A DNA stretch of 64,000 bases, taken from Microvelia longipes (lineage: Eukaryota > Arthropoda > Insecta > Hemiptera > Veliidae). A program made the translations under genes and the position numbers. Of this stretch, positions 24,005-36,058 are shown piece after piece. The stretch covers positions 39,484,105 to 39,548,104 of the forward strand of contig JACMZG010001908.1 of assembly GCA_018340805.1 (NCBI GenBank), given 5' to 3'. The notes below the pieces were generated by a model, which did not search any database, had not been told where the DNA came from, and saw only the letters and a list, made by a program, of their open reading frames with translations. Numbering within the stretch: position 1 is the first letter of the stretch; each line of letters opens with the position of its first letter.

Positions 24005-27000
24005 TCATAGGCATTTTAGCCATCAAGCTTTCCGTACATACTGGGCAGCATAATAAGCCTGCAGCAAACACACCATGTGTATAACCCCGATAAGATTCTT
24101 GCCGTCAGGTTTTCTGAATAAACTGTGACCATACACAGTAAGGCTCTTGCATAGACAGCAAGTATATAAGCTTGATAAGATCTTCACCGTCAGGTTTTGT
24201 GAGTAGACTTTCACCATACACAGTAAGCCTCCTGCATAGACAGTATGTGTATAAATCTGATAAGATTCTTAGCCCTCAGGTTTTCTATATAAACTGTGAC
24301 CAAACGCAGTAAGCCTCTTGCTTAGACAGCATGTGTTTAAATCTGATGACATTCTATACCGTCAGGTTTTCTGTACAGACTGTGACCATACACAGTAAGC
24401 CTCTTGTTTAGACAGCATGTGTATAAATCTGATGGCATTCTATACCGTCAGGTTTTCTGTACAGACTGCAACCATACACAGTAAGCCTCTTGTTTAGACA
24501 GCATGTGTATAAATGATGGCATTCTACCGTCAGGTTTTCTGTACAGGCTGCGACCATACACAGTAAGCCTCTTGCTTAGACAGCATGTGAATAAATCAAA
24601 TGGTATTCTATACCGTCAGGTTTTCTGTAAGACTGCAACCATACACAGTAAGCCTCTTGCTTAGACAGCATGTGTATGAATCTAATGGCATTTTATACCG
24701 TCAGGTTTTCTGTACAGACTGCAACCATACACAGTAAGCCTCTTGTTAAGACAGCATGTGTATAAATCTGATGGCATTCTATACCGTCAGGTTTTCTGTA
24801 CAGACTGCGACCATACACAGTAAGCCTCTTGCTTAGACAGCATGTGAATAAATCTAATGGCATTCTTATACCGTCAGGTTTCTGTACAGACTGCAACATA
24901 CACAGTAAGCCTCTTGCTTAGACAGCATGTGTATAAATCTGATGGCATTCTATACCGTCAGGTTTTCTGTACAGACTGCAACCATACACAGTAAGCCTCT
25001 TGCTTAGACAGCATGTGTATGAATCTGTTGACATTCTATACCGTCTGGTTTTCAGTATAGACTGTGACCATTTACAATCAGCCAGTTGCATAGGCAGCAT
25101 GTCTATAAGCCTGATGAGATTCTTAGTTGTCAGGTTTTCTGTGTAGACTGTGATCATGATCATACACAAAAAGCCTGTTGCATTGACAGCATGTGTATAC
25201 GCCTAATAGGATTCTTGCCGTCAGGTTTTCTGTGTAGACTGTGACCATTCACAGTAAGCCCCTTGCATAGACAGCATGTGTATAAATCTGACAGGATTCT
25301 TAGCCGTCAGGGTTTCTTTGTAGAATGTGATCATACACCAAAAGCCTGTTGCATGGACAGCATGTGTATAAGCCTGATGAGATTCTCACCGGTCAGGATT
25401 TCTGTATAGAATGTGACTGTACACAATCAGCCAGTTGCATGAGCAGCATGTCTTTAAGTCTGATGAGATTCTTAGTGGTCAGGTTTTCTGTATAAAATGT
25501 GACTACACAATAAGCATGTTTCATAGACAACATGTCTATAAGCCTGATGAGATTCTTGGGGTAAGATTTTCTGTATAGACTGCTGGTTTTGTGTATAAAT
25601 CTAATAAGATTCTTAGCCATCAGGTTTTCTGTGTAGACTGTGATCATGATCATACACAAAAAGCCTGTTGCATTGACAGCATGCGTATAAGCCTGATAAG
25701 ATTCTTGCCGTCAGGTTTTCTATGTAGAATGTAATCATACACAAAAAGCCTGTTGCATTGACAGCATGTGTATAAGCCTGATGAGATTCTTACCAGTCAG
25801 GATTTCTGTATAGAATGTGACTGTACACAATCAGCCAGTTGCATGGCAGCATGTCTATAAGCCTGATGAGATTCTTATTGGTCAGGATTTTTTTTTTATA
25901 GAATGTGACTATACTCAATCAGCCAGTTGCATGGGCAGCATGTCTATAAGCCTGATGAGATTCTTATTGGTCAGAATTTCTGTATAGAATGTGACTGTAC
26001 ACAATCAGCCAGTTGCATGGCAGCATGTCTATAAGCCTGATGAGATTCTTAGCTGTCAGGTTTTCTATGTAGAATGTGATCATACACAAATAGCCTGTTG
26101 CATAGACAGCATGTGTATAAGCCTGATGAGCTTCTTATCGGTCAGGATTTCTGTATAGAATGTGACTGTACACAATCAGCCAGTTGCATGAGCAGCATGT
26201 CTTTAAGTCTGATGAGATTCTTAGTGGTCAGGTTTTCTGTATAAAATGTGACTACACAATAAGCATGTTTCATAGACAACATGTCTATAAGCCTGATGAG
26301 ATTCTTGGGGTAAGATTTTCTGTATAGACTGCTGGTTTTGTGTATAAATCTAATAAGATTCTTAGCCATCAGGTTTTCTGTGTAGACTGTGATCATGATC
26401 ATACACAAAAAGCCTGTTGCATTGACAGCATGCGTATAAGCCTGATAAGATTCTTGCCGTCAGGTTTTCTATGTAGAATGTAATCATACACAAAAAGCCT
26501 GTTGCATTGACAGCATGTGTATAAGCCTGATGAGATTCTTACCAGTCAGGATTTCTGTATAGAATGTGACTGTACACAATCAGCCAGTTGCATGGCAGCA
26601 TGTCTATAAGCCTGATGAGATTCTTATTGGTCAGGATTTTTTTTTTATAGAATGTGACTATACTCAATCAGCCAGTTGCATGGGCAGCATGTCTATAAGC
26701 CTGATGAGATTCTTATTGGTCAGAATTTCTGTATAGAATGTGACTGTACACAATCAGCCAGTTGCATGGCAGCATGTCTATAAGCCTGATGAGATTCTTA
26801 GCTGTCAGGTTTTCTATGTAGAATGTGATCATACACAAATAGCCTGTTGCATAGACAGCATGTGTATAAGCCTGATGAGCTTCTTATCGGTCAGGATTTC
26901 TCTATAGAATGTGACTGTATACAATCAGCCAGTTGCATGGACTGTATGTCTATATGCCTGATGAGATTCTTATTGGTCAGGATATCTGTATAGAATGTGA

Positions 27001-28125
27001 CTGTACACAATCAGCCAGTTGCATGGGCAGCATGTCTATAAGCCAGATGAGATTGTTAGCGGTCAGGATTTTTTTTATAGAATGTGACTGTACTCAATCA
27101 GCCAGTTGTATGGCAGCATGTCTATAAGCCTGATGAGATTCTTAGCTGTCAGGTTTTCTATGTAGAATGTGATCATACACAAATAGCCTGTTGCATAGAC
27201 AGCATGTGTATAAGCCTGATGAGCTTCTTATCGGTCAGGATTTCTCTATAGAATGTGACTGTATACAATCAGCCAGTTGCATGGACTGTATGTCTATATG
27301 CCTGATGAGATTCTTATTGGTCAGGATATCTGTATAGAATGTGACTGTACACAATCAGCCAGTTGCATGGGCAGCATGTCTATAAGCCAGATGAGATTGT
27401 TAGCGGTCAGGATTTTTTTTATAGAATGTGACTGTACTCAATCAGCCAGTTGCATGGGCTGCATGTCTATAAGCCTGATGAGATTCTTATTGGTCAGGAT
27501 TTTTTTTATAGAATGTGACTGTACTCAATCAGCCAGTTGCATGGGCAGCATGTCTATATGCCTGATGAGATTCTTATTGGTCAGGATTTTTGTATAGAAT
27601 GTGACTGTACACAATCAGCCAGTTGCATGGCAGCATGTCTATAAGCCTGATGAGATTCTTAGCTGTCAGGTTTTCTATGTAGAATGTGATCATACACAAA
27701 TAGCCTGTTGCATAGACAGCATGTGTATAAGCCTGATGAGCTTCTTATCGGTCGGGATTTCTCTATAGAATGTGACTGTACACAATCAGCCAGTTGCATG
27801 GACTGTATGTCTATATGCCTGATGAGATTCTTACCGATCAGGTCTTCTGTATAGAATGAGACTGTTCACAATATGCCTGTTGCATAGACAGCATGTCTAT
27901 GAGCCTGATGAAATTTTTAGCGTCAGGTTTTCTATATAGAATGTGACTATACACAATATGCCTGTTGCATTGGCAGCATGTCTATAAGCCTGATGAGATT
28001 TCTAGTGCTCAGGTTTTCTGTATAGAATGTAACTGTACACAATAAGCCAGTTGCATAGATAGCATGTCTATAAGCTTGATGAGATTCTTAGCTGTTAGGT
28101 TTTCGGTTTACATTGTGAGCATTAA
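24005..28125. repeat. 4.1-kb satellite array, ~86-bp monomer, ~48 copies
   Basis: The monomer contains ATAAGCCTGATGAGATTCTT, GTCAGGTTTTCTGTATAGA, ATGTGACTGTACACAATCAG and CCAGTTGCATAGACAGCATG. Monomers are 83-88 bp with indels. The left third (24.0-25.0 kb) uses a variant (ACCATACACAGTAAGCCTCT), the rest another (TACACAATCAGCCAGTTGC). Higher-order structure is visible: 25393-26140 recurs 749 bp to the right, and a four-monomer block at 26933 recurs 344 bp to the right. The weak open frames on both strands follow the monomer phase and are not genes. Confidence 0.95.
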
Positions 28126-28186
28126 CATGTTTTGTCCAGTTTTAAGTTAATTATTTTCGTTTAAGACTTCTTGAGATATTTGTAGC

Positions 28187-29093
28187 CAGTGGTGGACTGA
28201 GCCCAAAAGGCCCAAGCAGGGTTTGGTCTTAAAGGGCCCAAACCATTATCTCAAGGGGTCCAGGGGGGGAGGTATTTCTTTATTGCTTCCTAAGTAGAGG
28301 AGTCTGCTATTAAATAAAGTAGTATTAAGAATTATAGCAAGCTTAATCTAATTTATTTTATTTTTAGTTACTTAATTTGAATTAAATGAAATTTATTAAT
28401 TTATTTTATTTGAATAAATTGAAATAAACTTAAGTAAAAAATAAATGAACTTAAATAAAATTGAAGTGTATTTATATAATTGCTATGTTAATTAATTAAT
28501 TAAATTAGATTTATTTCCATCTTAATAACTATTTACAATTTTAACATAAAAAAATATAATACAATAATCTTCAATTTCTTTTAATTATAATGAAAAAACA
28601 AAAGATGAGCCTCCTCAAGGCAAATGCCAGAGGGAGGAGGCTGAAAGTTTAATTTTACTTTTTATTTTAATTTTATGTTTAATTTTACTTTAGTATGTTA
28701 AATCTCTAGGCCCTTTTCTGCTGCTTCAGGGCCCTGATCAAGAATGTTAAGTCCCCTTGTGGCTTATGCCTTCCACATACGACCATAAAGGTCCAGGTAC
28801 AAATAATAGAGGCCCTTAATAAACTAGAATTTAGCATCAATCTTTAAGTACCTTTTCTGCTGCTTTAGAGCCCTGACCAAGAATGTTAAGGGATATCATT
28901 GGCTCTAGTCTTCGTATGGGGCCCTGAAATAAGTATAGGTATAATAAATAGGAGCCATAATAAATATTTAGAGCCCTTTTAAGCAGCTTTATTATTATCT
29001 TTAAATTTTTGTTGTTTTTATCCTTAAGTTTATTTTTGGCTGAGAGGTCTAAGGAGAGCTACCGCCCTCGTCCTCACGGCCAGTCCGCCCCTG
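28187..29093. mobile_element. Non-autonomous hAT-like element (907 bp)
   Basis: The ends are CAGTGGTGGACTGAGCCC and, at the right, the reverse complement of CAGGGGCGGACTGGCCGTG, both in the CAGGGGCGGACTGG style of hAT termini. Eight-base flanks TTTGTAGC (28179-28186) and TTTGTACC (29094-29101) match at seven of eight positions, the hAT target length. Inside, a ~150-bp unit (CTTTTCTGCTGCTTCAGGGC, then CAAGAATGTTAAG) is present twice. No transposase frame. Confidence 0.8.
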
Positions 29094-29101
29094 TTTGTAC
29101 C

Positions 29102-29364
29102 TTAAAAACAATTTATTTGAAATTATGTTAACAAATAACTGGTTTAGTATATTTTAAATACAATTATACCTATTTATTTATTAATCAACGGTTACAACCA
29201 TTTTTTACACAAAAAGTATATAAGTAACTATAACCATAAGTTACTAGAAAATATAAATTTACAAATAAGTATATAAAAAGAACAAGAAATTAACTATACA
29301 AAATTTAAATGGTCTATCTTTTGTACTATATTCAAAATTTTTTGTCCATAGTATGACATCTATA
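29102..29364. other. AT-rich spacer, nothing recognised
   Basis: No assignable feature. Confidence 0.4.
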
Positions 29365-30600
29365 GACAAAAAATCGGGTGCGGGGTACCTCGAAACATTT
29401 TCTCATTACATCGGATTCGCTACGCTCATCCTCCCTGCTTCGTTCGCCAAATTACGTATCATTCTCATCGGTCACCCATACAGCACTGACCACTCTCAAT
29501 GCTCCTTAATTTTTATGATCCAACAAAAATCATGAATATACTTGTCTCATTGAAACGAAACTTAGTGTACTTATTTAGTAGGTAATCAGATACACTTGTA
29601 CCAAATTCCAACTCAATTGAACCATTTTTTAAAAAATGTACACAAGGCATTCAATAAAAAATTGAAGACTCAATTTCAATCAAAATTGAAGACTATTTAT
29701 GTTCTTTAGCATGACTATGGGAGATACGATGATAACAGACACACGCACACACATACATTCACACATACAGAAAGACAATTTCGCGAAAACCACCCAGGAG
29801 GCCTTAAAAACGCCTGAAACGGATAATGCCGGTTTCATCCCGGATTTTTTTGCAAACACAATACTTTTCCTATATACCTACTTGTCCAAGAGCCGAACCT
29901 GAAAAAATGTGACTCATTTTGTACTACTTCAAACCAAATATTTCTGAAAATATACCTGAAGAAAAAACATAGTCTGCCTATCTAGAGTGGAGCCCTTCGT
30001 ATGATTGCGCATGCTCGAAATTTTAAAAAATCGCACAAATTTCAGTTTTCTTGAAATAATTGGTTTCCCTGTGGGTCGTGTGCAAAACATGAAGAGATCA
30101 TTTTTTAAAGGTGATAACATTTTCTATAAAACGAGTGTTTAATCATCAAAATTTAATGACGGCTACCAAATGTATGGCTCTTTCAAAAAACTAAGAAAAT
30201 GGTTAATTTATGCAGTCAGCGAATTTCTTTGGAAAAATATTGGTTTTTTGTGCATTTTTTTGGCCGTTTAACATATAACTTTAGTTGTATTTATTCGATT
30301 TTGACGAAAAAACTAGTTTTTTAAGAAATTTTATCAGCTTTAAAAAAGTTCTCTTCATGTTTTGTTCACGACCTACAGGGAACAACTTGTTACAAGAAAA
30401 CTGGAATTTGTGCGATTTTCTAATATTTTGAGCGAGCGCATTCATATGAAGCTCCACTCTGGATAAGCAGACTATGTTTTTTCTTCATAATTAAAGGTAT
30501 ATTTTCAGAAATATTATAAAATACAAATGAGTCACAATTTTTAGGCCTGGCTCTTGGACTATACGGTATAAATGAGGAATAGTAAAAATAGAGAAACACA
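29365..30600 (-). mobile_element. 5S-derived repeat, near full length, split by a MITE
   Basis: Read on the minus strand, the 5' end is at about 30600-30563 and the remainder at 29880-29365. The element is interrupted by the MITE at 29881-30562. The 5S-like block is at 29461-29525, with both box A and box C similarity, and the tail ends in CCGATTTTTT. Joining the two flanks gives the uninterrupted 5' sequence seen in the copies at 31.1 and 56.5 kb (TATACCGTAGGTATATAGG). Confidence 0.8.
29881..30562. mobile_element. MITE with ~210-bp terminal inverted repeats
   Basis: Arms at about 29881-30100 and 30345-30562 begin TCCAAGAGCCGAACCTGAAA and include GTGACTCATTTTGTA, CATAGTCTGCC and TGGAGCCCTTC. 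There is no coding potential. It sits inside the 5' end of a 5S-derived repeat; the junctions are consistent with TA or TAC duplication on insertion. Fragments of the family occur at 22297 and 34149. Confidence 0.8.
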
Positions 30601-30627
30601 ATTTTTTAATTGTGTTTCTCTATTTTT
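30584..30627. repeat. Perfect 20-bp-arm hairpin
   Basis: AAAAATAGAGAAACACAATT (30584-30603) is followed after four T's by its exact reverse complement (30608-30627). It overlaps the 5' edge of the 5S-derived repeat. Confidence 0.75.
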
Positions 30628-31140
30628 ATGATTTTTCATAGAAAGCCAAATATTTCAACACTGTAAGGATAAAGCTTAATATCTAGATATTTTCACAAAT
30701 AGCTAAGGTAGTATTTATTAAAGGTAATAAAGTTACAGGGTAATAAAGGTAGTCTTGAAAACTTGATTTCATAAACATATCTTATGTCCCATTACTGATA
30801 AAGAATAATTTAATGGTTAAATGTATAACTGTATTTTTTAAAATAAGTTAAGTTTGATATTGAAAATGTCAATACTGTTAGATAATTCATTGCCTGCTAT
30901 ATGGAATCTTGCCATTAGAGAGTAATATGTATAATTGTAATGGAATATAGTTTATTCTTTATCTACTTGGGATGCCCTTTAAGAAAATACATAACATATG
31001 TTTTGTAACCGAACAATATTTTTTGCCCATCAGTAATTTTGATTCGCCCTGATGTATTATGTCGAGGAATGTATTTGTTCATGCCCTAAATACCACTTAT
31101 GTTCTCTGTAACTGATGAATTAAATTTATTAATTGACATA
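30628..31140. other. Intergenic DNA, nothing recognised
   Basis: No assignable feature. Confidence 0.4.
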
Positions 31141-31144
31141 TACA

Positions 31145-31920
31145 TTTTTACTTTTCTTTATTTATACCGTAGGTATATAGGAAAAGTATCGTGTTTGCAA
31201 AAAAAATCCGGAACCGGAATTATCCGTTTCAGGTGTTTTACAGGCCTCCTGAGTGGTTTTCGCAAAGTTGTCTGTCTATATGTGTGTGTGTCATTTATCA
31301 TCGTAGCTCCTAGTGTATTTATGCTAGAGAGTTGAAACTTCGTACAGAAATCGGTCTACTCCTGTAGTTGTGCTTCCTATTCGGAAAATATTTTTATGAC
31401 GTCATTAACCCACAATAATGACTCAGCGAAAAATTCGAAAAATCATAATACGCGAAAAAATGATGCGCACGGATTATATTTGGATTATATTCTTGGCACT
31501 CAAGTGGCTGACTAACATATGTGCCAAGTTTCATCTCATTATCAGTATTAGTTTAAATTTTATCGAATGACTTGTGTAGGTTTTTTAAAAAATTGTAAAA
31601 ACTCAGAAAATAATTTAATTGAGTTGACATTTAGTACAAGTGTATACCTTTACGCAATAAATAAGTACATTATGTTTCGTTTTAATATCGCAAGTATATC
31701 GTATATCTATGGTTTTTTTTGTATGGGTGACCGCTGAGAATGATACGGATGCATATACTATCTAAGGACGAGCGAAGTGAGACCGAAAACATGCAGTAGG
31801 ATAAATTTGGTGCATTGTACATTCTGAGGACGAGCGAAGCAAGTCTGAAGCATGGAGGATGAGATTAGCGATCCGGTGTGATGTAGAAAAGTTCTGAGGT
31901 TTCCCGTACCCGATTTTTTT
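31145..31920 (+). mobile_element. 5S-derived repeat, near full length, partly deleted 5S block
   Basis: Starts TTTATACCGTAGGTATATAG, runs through TTTGCAAAAAAAATCCGG, CATCGTAGCTCCTAGTG, TTATGACGTCATTAACCC and ACATATGTGCCAAGTTTCAT. It retains only the box-C half of the 5S-like block (about 31716-31755, TATGGGTGACCGCTGAGAA). Two GGACGAGCGAAG units follow, then the tail TTTCCCGTACCCGATTTTTT. The box-A half is deleted. Confidence 0.8.
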
Positions 31921-33544
31921 TACATAAAACGATCACAAAGCGGAAACAATACTATATATTTACTACATAAAGCATAGAAGCAATAATAGCCATAAAATTT
32001 AAATTAGAAAAATTAGACTACTCTAATATTGGTGTTATAAAATAATTTGAAGAAAAAATGAAAATCTATTAAATAGCATTGCAAGGAAGATTAAAAAGAT
32101 CATATGGAGATAGTCGAAATAAAACAGAACGAGACTAGTGAAGATTTAAGGGTTTGAAGGCATTTGAAACTGAATTCAATCAGAAGGTGTAAGTTGAGAT
32201 TTGTAAGGGGGGACTGTGAGTTCACCGGTATCGACCTCCTATCAACCTCTACCTCCCTGATACACTCAAAACTAAATCACCATTTAAATCTTGAAATTTA
32301 AATTTTAAAACCACATTTAAATTTTAAAACGAGACTTGCTTTTAAACTTATCCTCCCCACACACAAGTATTCCAAACTACCACATGGAAAAAATACAAGC
32401 TGACAAGTTTAAACGCATCAATGCATAGTTGCACAAAAATTTGTGAACTATCTCCTGCTATTTAGTTTTATTTAAAAGGGCTCTTAGGTCAAAATAACTG
32501 TTATTTACTGCCAAGTATAGAATAAAGCTGTTAAAGAAAAAAAAATACAGCCTGCCAAGTTTGATTCTATTCTTCCAATTTTAAAGCTTATTTGTATATT
32601 TCTTTTTTAAGATTAAAATTTCTTATGGAATAGTTCTTTTTTGAGTCTTTTTCACTCTTATTGAATGAAGACTCCTACCACTACCAATCAGTACTGACTA
32701 ATCGGAATCATTTTAGAAATATTAGAAGGGCCCTATCGGAAAAGTCGGAAAAATAACCTAAACACCGTCGTTGTTATACATATAAACAAATTTACAGTTC
32801 ACTATTCGGTAACTATAAGATAAGATCGTTTATAATACAAACCAAAACAAAATATGGAATGTAAATCTGAAAATTATTTATGTATTATAAATATATAATA
32901 ACTTAGAGTGTGTAAGGATATTGTAACGCTTAGTTTAGATATTTTCTTCGAAATAAAACTTATTATTTGACACCTATAACGTGGATTTATTGGGGGCTAG
33001 GGAATTTTTTTAAGTTAAACGGAGATGACTACACTGTCTTAATCAGCTCATTTTAAGAAATCATGATTTGCAGAATATCAATTTCAGAATGGTAACTTTT
33101 TTATTTAATTTCTTTTGGAATTTATTTTAGTTAATTCTTCTTTTGCTTGAGTAAAATTAAGTTAAATATTTCTTTAAAATAACTTGTATGTCTGGATTTA
33201 ATTAATATATTTATTTTCTTAAACAAAAGGTCAGTATTGCATTTGTCATATTTGCTTTATAATTTACTAAATACTCCATTATGCAGCTAGTGAGGCAAAC
33301 GGCAACAAAAGGCAAACTTTGTAGGCGAGTGTAACCCGTAGCCCGAGAGAAGATTGGGTTGTAACACCACAGGAGCAATGCAAAAGCGAAACGTCTTTGC
33401 ATTGCTACAAGTAAAACACTCGCATGTTAATTACCGAACATCGTACATTATCTACAATTGTTGGGTTTTAAACAGTTTTTGCGCAGCTGTAAACAAAGTC
33501 ACATATGTGACACAATAATAATAATTTGTAATAATAGAAAGGAG
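31921..33544. other. Intergenic DNA, nothing recognised
   Basis: AT-rich. The frame near 33211-33402 has no homology that I recognise. Confidence 0.4.
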
Positions 33545-33790
33545 CAGAGAGATATATACTAGAGGGGGCATAGCCTATCTCAATACATTGAAAGGCCTGA
33601 AACATCGTATTGGGGGCTCTCAGGGGCTTTGTGTAACCTCATTGAAACCTCCTTCAAGAGTGAGTTAAGGCAATAATAAATCTATTGTTTTCGGCTTCCT
33701 ATACCTTTTTTGTGTTTTGATTTGTATTTTTAACGTACTACTATATAAGTTATTGTAATTTTGTAGTCATTATTTGATTACATTATAAGC
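33545..33790 (+). repeat. Dispersed repeat, pair with 47950-48160
   Basis: Shares AGAGGGGGCATAGCCTATCT, TGTGTAACCTCATTGAA, ATTGTTTTCGGCTTCC and TTATTTGATTACAT with 47950-48160 in the same orientation, with moderate divergence. Class unknown. Confidence 0.6.
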
Positions 33791-34148
33791 GAAGGTGGTC
33801 AGGTTATTTTGTCAGTGTTTCAAAATTCAACCAATAGGATCCCTCTAGTAATAATATCTCTATAAAAAGGAGCTATCATATTACAGGGTAGAATTGGAGG
33901 TATCAGGTTGAAACAACATATACTGGGTGAAACATATCTGGTGCATTAAATCCTTAAAAAAGGGGAAACATTATAAGTTTGGTAACTATTACCAAATATG
34001 TTAATTTGGTTACTAACTTTGGTAACTTTAATGTAATGGGATACCATAATATTACCTGTTTTTGAAACCGCATTGATTCTTAAGAAATTTGATTCTAGTA
34101 TCATTTATAATTTTTTATCAAGTTATTTTTAGACATATATCATAATAA

Positions 34149-34322
34149 TCCAAGAGCCGGACCTGAAAAAAATGTGACTCATTTTGTACTTCTTCAAACC
34201 AAATTTTTCTGAAAAATATATCTTAAATTATAAAGGAAAAGCATAGTCTACCTATGCAGAGTGGAGCCCTTCATATGATTGCGCATGCTCTTAATTTTAT
34301 AAAATCACACTGATTCCAGTTT
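34149..34322. mobile_element. One-arm fragment of the CCAAGAGCC MITE
   Basis: Matches the left arm of 29881-30562 (CCAAGAGCCGGACCTGAAAA; TGGAGCCCTTCATATGATTG), then breaks off. Confidence 0.7.
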
Positions 34323-35994
34323 AACACAGGGAACACTATATCAAAAGATATAGTGCTAGTTTTAAGTTCAAAATAGTCTCAATATATTCTATATTGCTAG
34401 TCAAATATTCAGCCACATATTTATTAGTCCTTTAGATAATAAAATTTAAAAAACTAGCAATTGTCTTACATACTCTCGAAGACAAAATTCAAATTCATTG
34501 ACCCCTTTCTTAGGAAAAAATTTATGAGATCATCAAACCTAGCCCGAAGCCAGTAGGGGCTAGGGGGAGGGGGACATTACCCCCTCGAAATAATTTCGCC
34601 TCTGACAAATTAGTTTTCAGTGGGATTCCCTTATAGGTGCGTGTATATCGCCCCCCCTCTGAGATTGGTTTCGCCCCCCTCCCCCCTACAAGTTCTGGCT
34701 GGCCACGGGCTTTCATTAAACCTCAAGAAAAATTGGTCAAGTAAGAGGAAAGGTCTTTAGTTCTCCTGAATCTATTTGAAATATATAATAAAAGATCTTA
34801 GGTCTATATATTATTTTTAGTTTAATTTACTATTAGACTGTTTATGTTTTGCATATAGTTTTAGATTGTCCATGTACATATTTTATTTCTAGATATAAAA
34901 TATTATATTGATGTTCTAATTAAACCTTTTAAATCGTATTCTAATATCGTGTAATGTTTCTTGTTTTAATAACTTGACATCAAATGAAAAGGAATGTATA
35001 GAATATCAAATTAGTAAGAAATTTCATTAAAATTTGATTAAAGTCACTGCAGCAAACTGATTTACTATGAGTTGTCGACAGATTAGAACGGTAGCTATTA
35101 GTACAGTTTATAATTACATATGAATACTTTAATTATCGCGGATACAACAAATCTTGCAATGGAACAATTACTAAAACATTTTGAATAAAGTGAAAAATTG
35201 ATTTTATAACTTAATTATAAAATTATAATTTATTATTTTAAACTAACTTATTTCATTAACTAAAATAAAAGTAAGTTAAAGTATTTTCATTCATATTTTT
35301 AGTAAAAGGAAGGCATTCATCACATCATAACAAAATATTAAACTAGTTTGAATTTATTCTGAACACAAAACCTGTATTTTATTATCTTAACTTATCATAT
35401 ATGCAAATTTTATTTTATTAAAAAACATATTTCATATTTCATTTTTTACTTTTTTAACAAATTAATATAGGTTTTTTTTTAATTTATATATTTTGTTAAA
35501 TGAATGAGGTAGCATGAATGAAAAGTAAAAATGAAACACAAAAATTAATAAATAAAATGCGAAGCGATCCTAGCGGAATGTGGTAGAACTTGAATATCAA
35601 CTATTTTTTTTAATTTTAATATCATAAAAATGATGTAAATATTTTAACCTTTCATAACGTAAATTAAGTTAGTTTGTCATTATATGTTTGATTTTATCTT
35701 TTTCAAGTTTTTACGATTAATAACACTCATTTAATTTGATTATTTTTTCATATTACAATTAATATAGAACCATTTATTTTTTCATATCACAGTCTATTCC
35801 TTTATTTTTATATTTAATTTGTTTTAAATTTTGATTAACAATTTTTAAGCTGAAATTGAATATATCAAGAAGTTCTTTGTTTATTGATTGATATTTTGTA
35901 TAATATGTATTTACATGGCAATCTCCCATATTTAAATATTTTTATTTATGAGTGTATACATATGTATAATAAATGCATATATCGTGAACTCTGA
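34323..35994. other. Intergenic DNA with a G/C-tract patch
   Basis: The segment 34545-34700 has G- and C-runs but no recognisable gene; the rest is AT-rich and unassignable. Confidence 0.35.
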
Positions 35995-35999
35995 TATAT

Positions 36000-36048
<49 letters not shown>

Positions 36049-36058
36049 TATATAATTG
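35995..36058. repeat. (AT)n microsatellite
   Basis: TA repeat flowing into GTGTATGTGTGTATGTG. Confidence 0.85.

Noticed and set aside
24005..28125. CRISPR-like array or repeat-protein gene
   Set aside because: Monomers are contiguous, 83-88 bp and diverged, with no repeat/spacer pattern. Open frames on both strands merely follow monomer phase and are broken by indels.
24005..28125. Hammerhead ribozyme in the satellite monomer (CCTGATGAGATTC)
   Set aside because: CTGATGA is present but no GAAA strand follows at a helix-compatible distance on the same strand, and neighbouring sequences do not pair.
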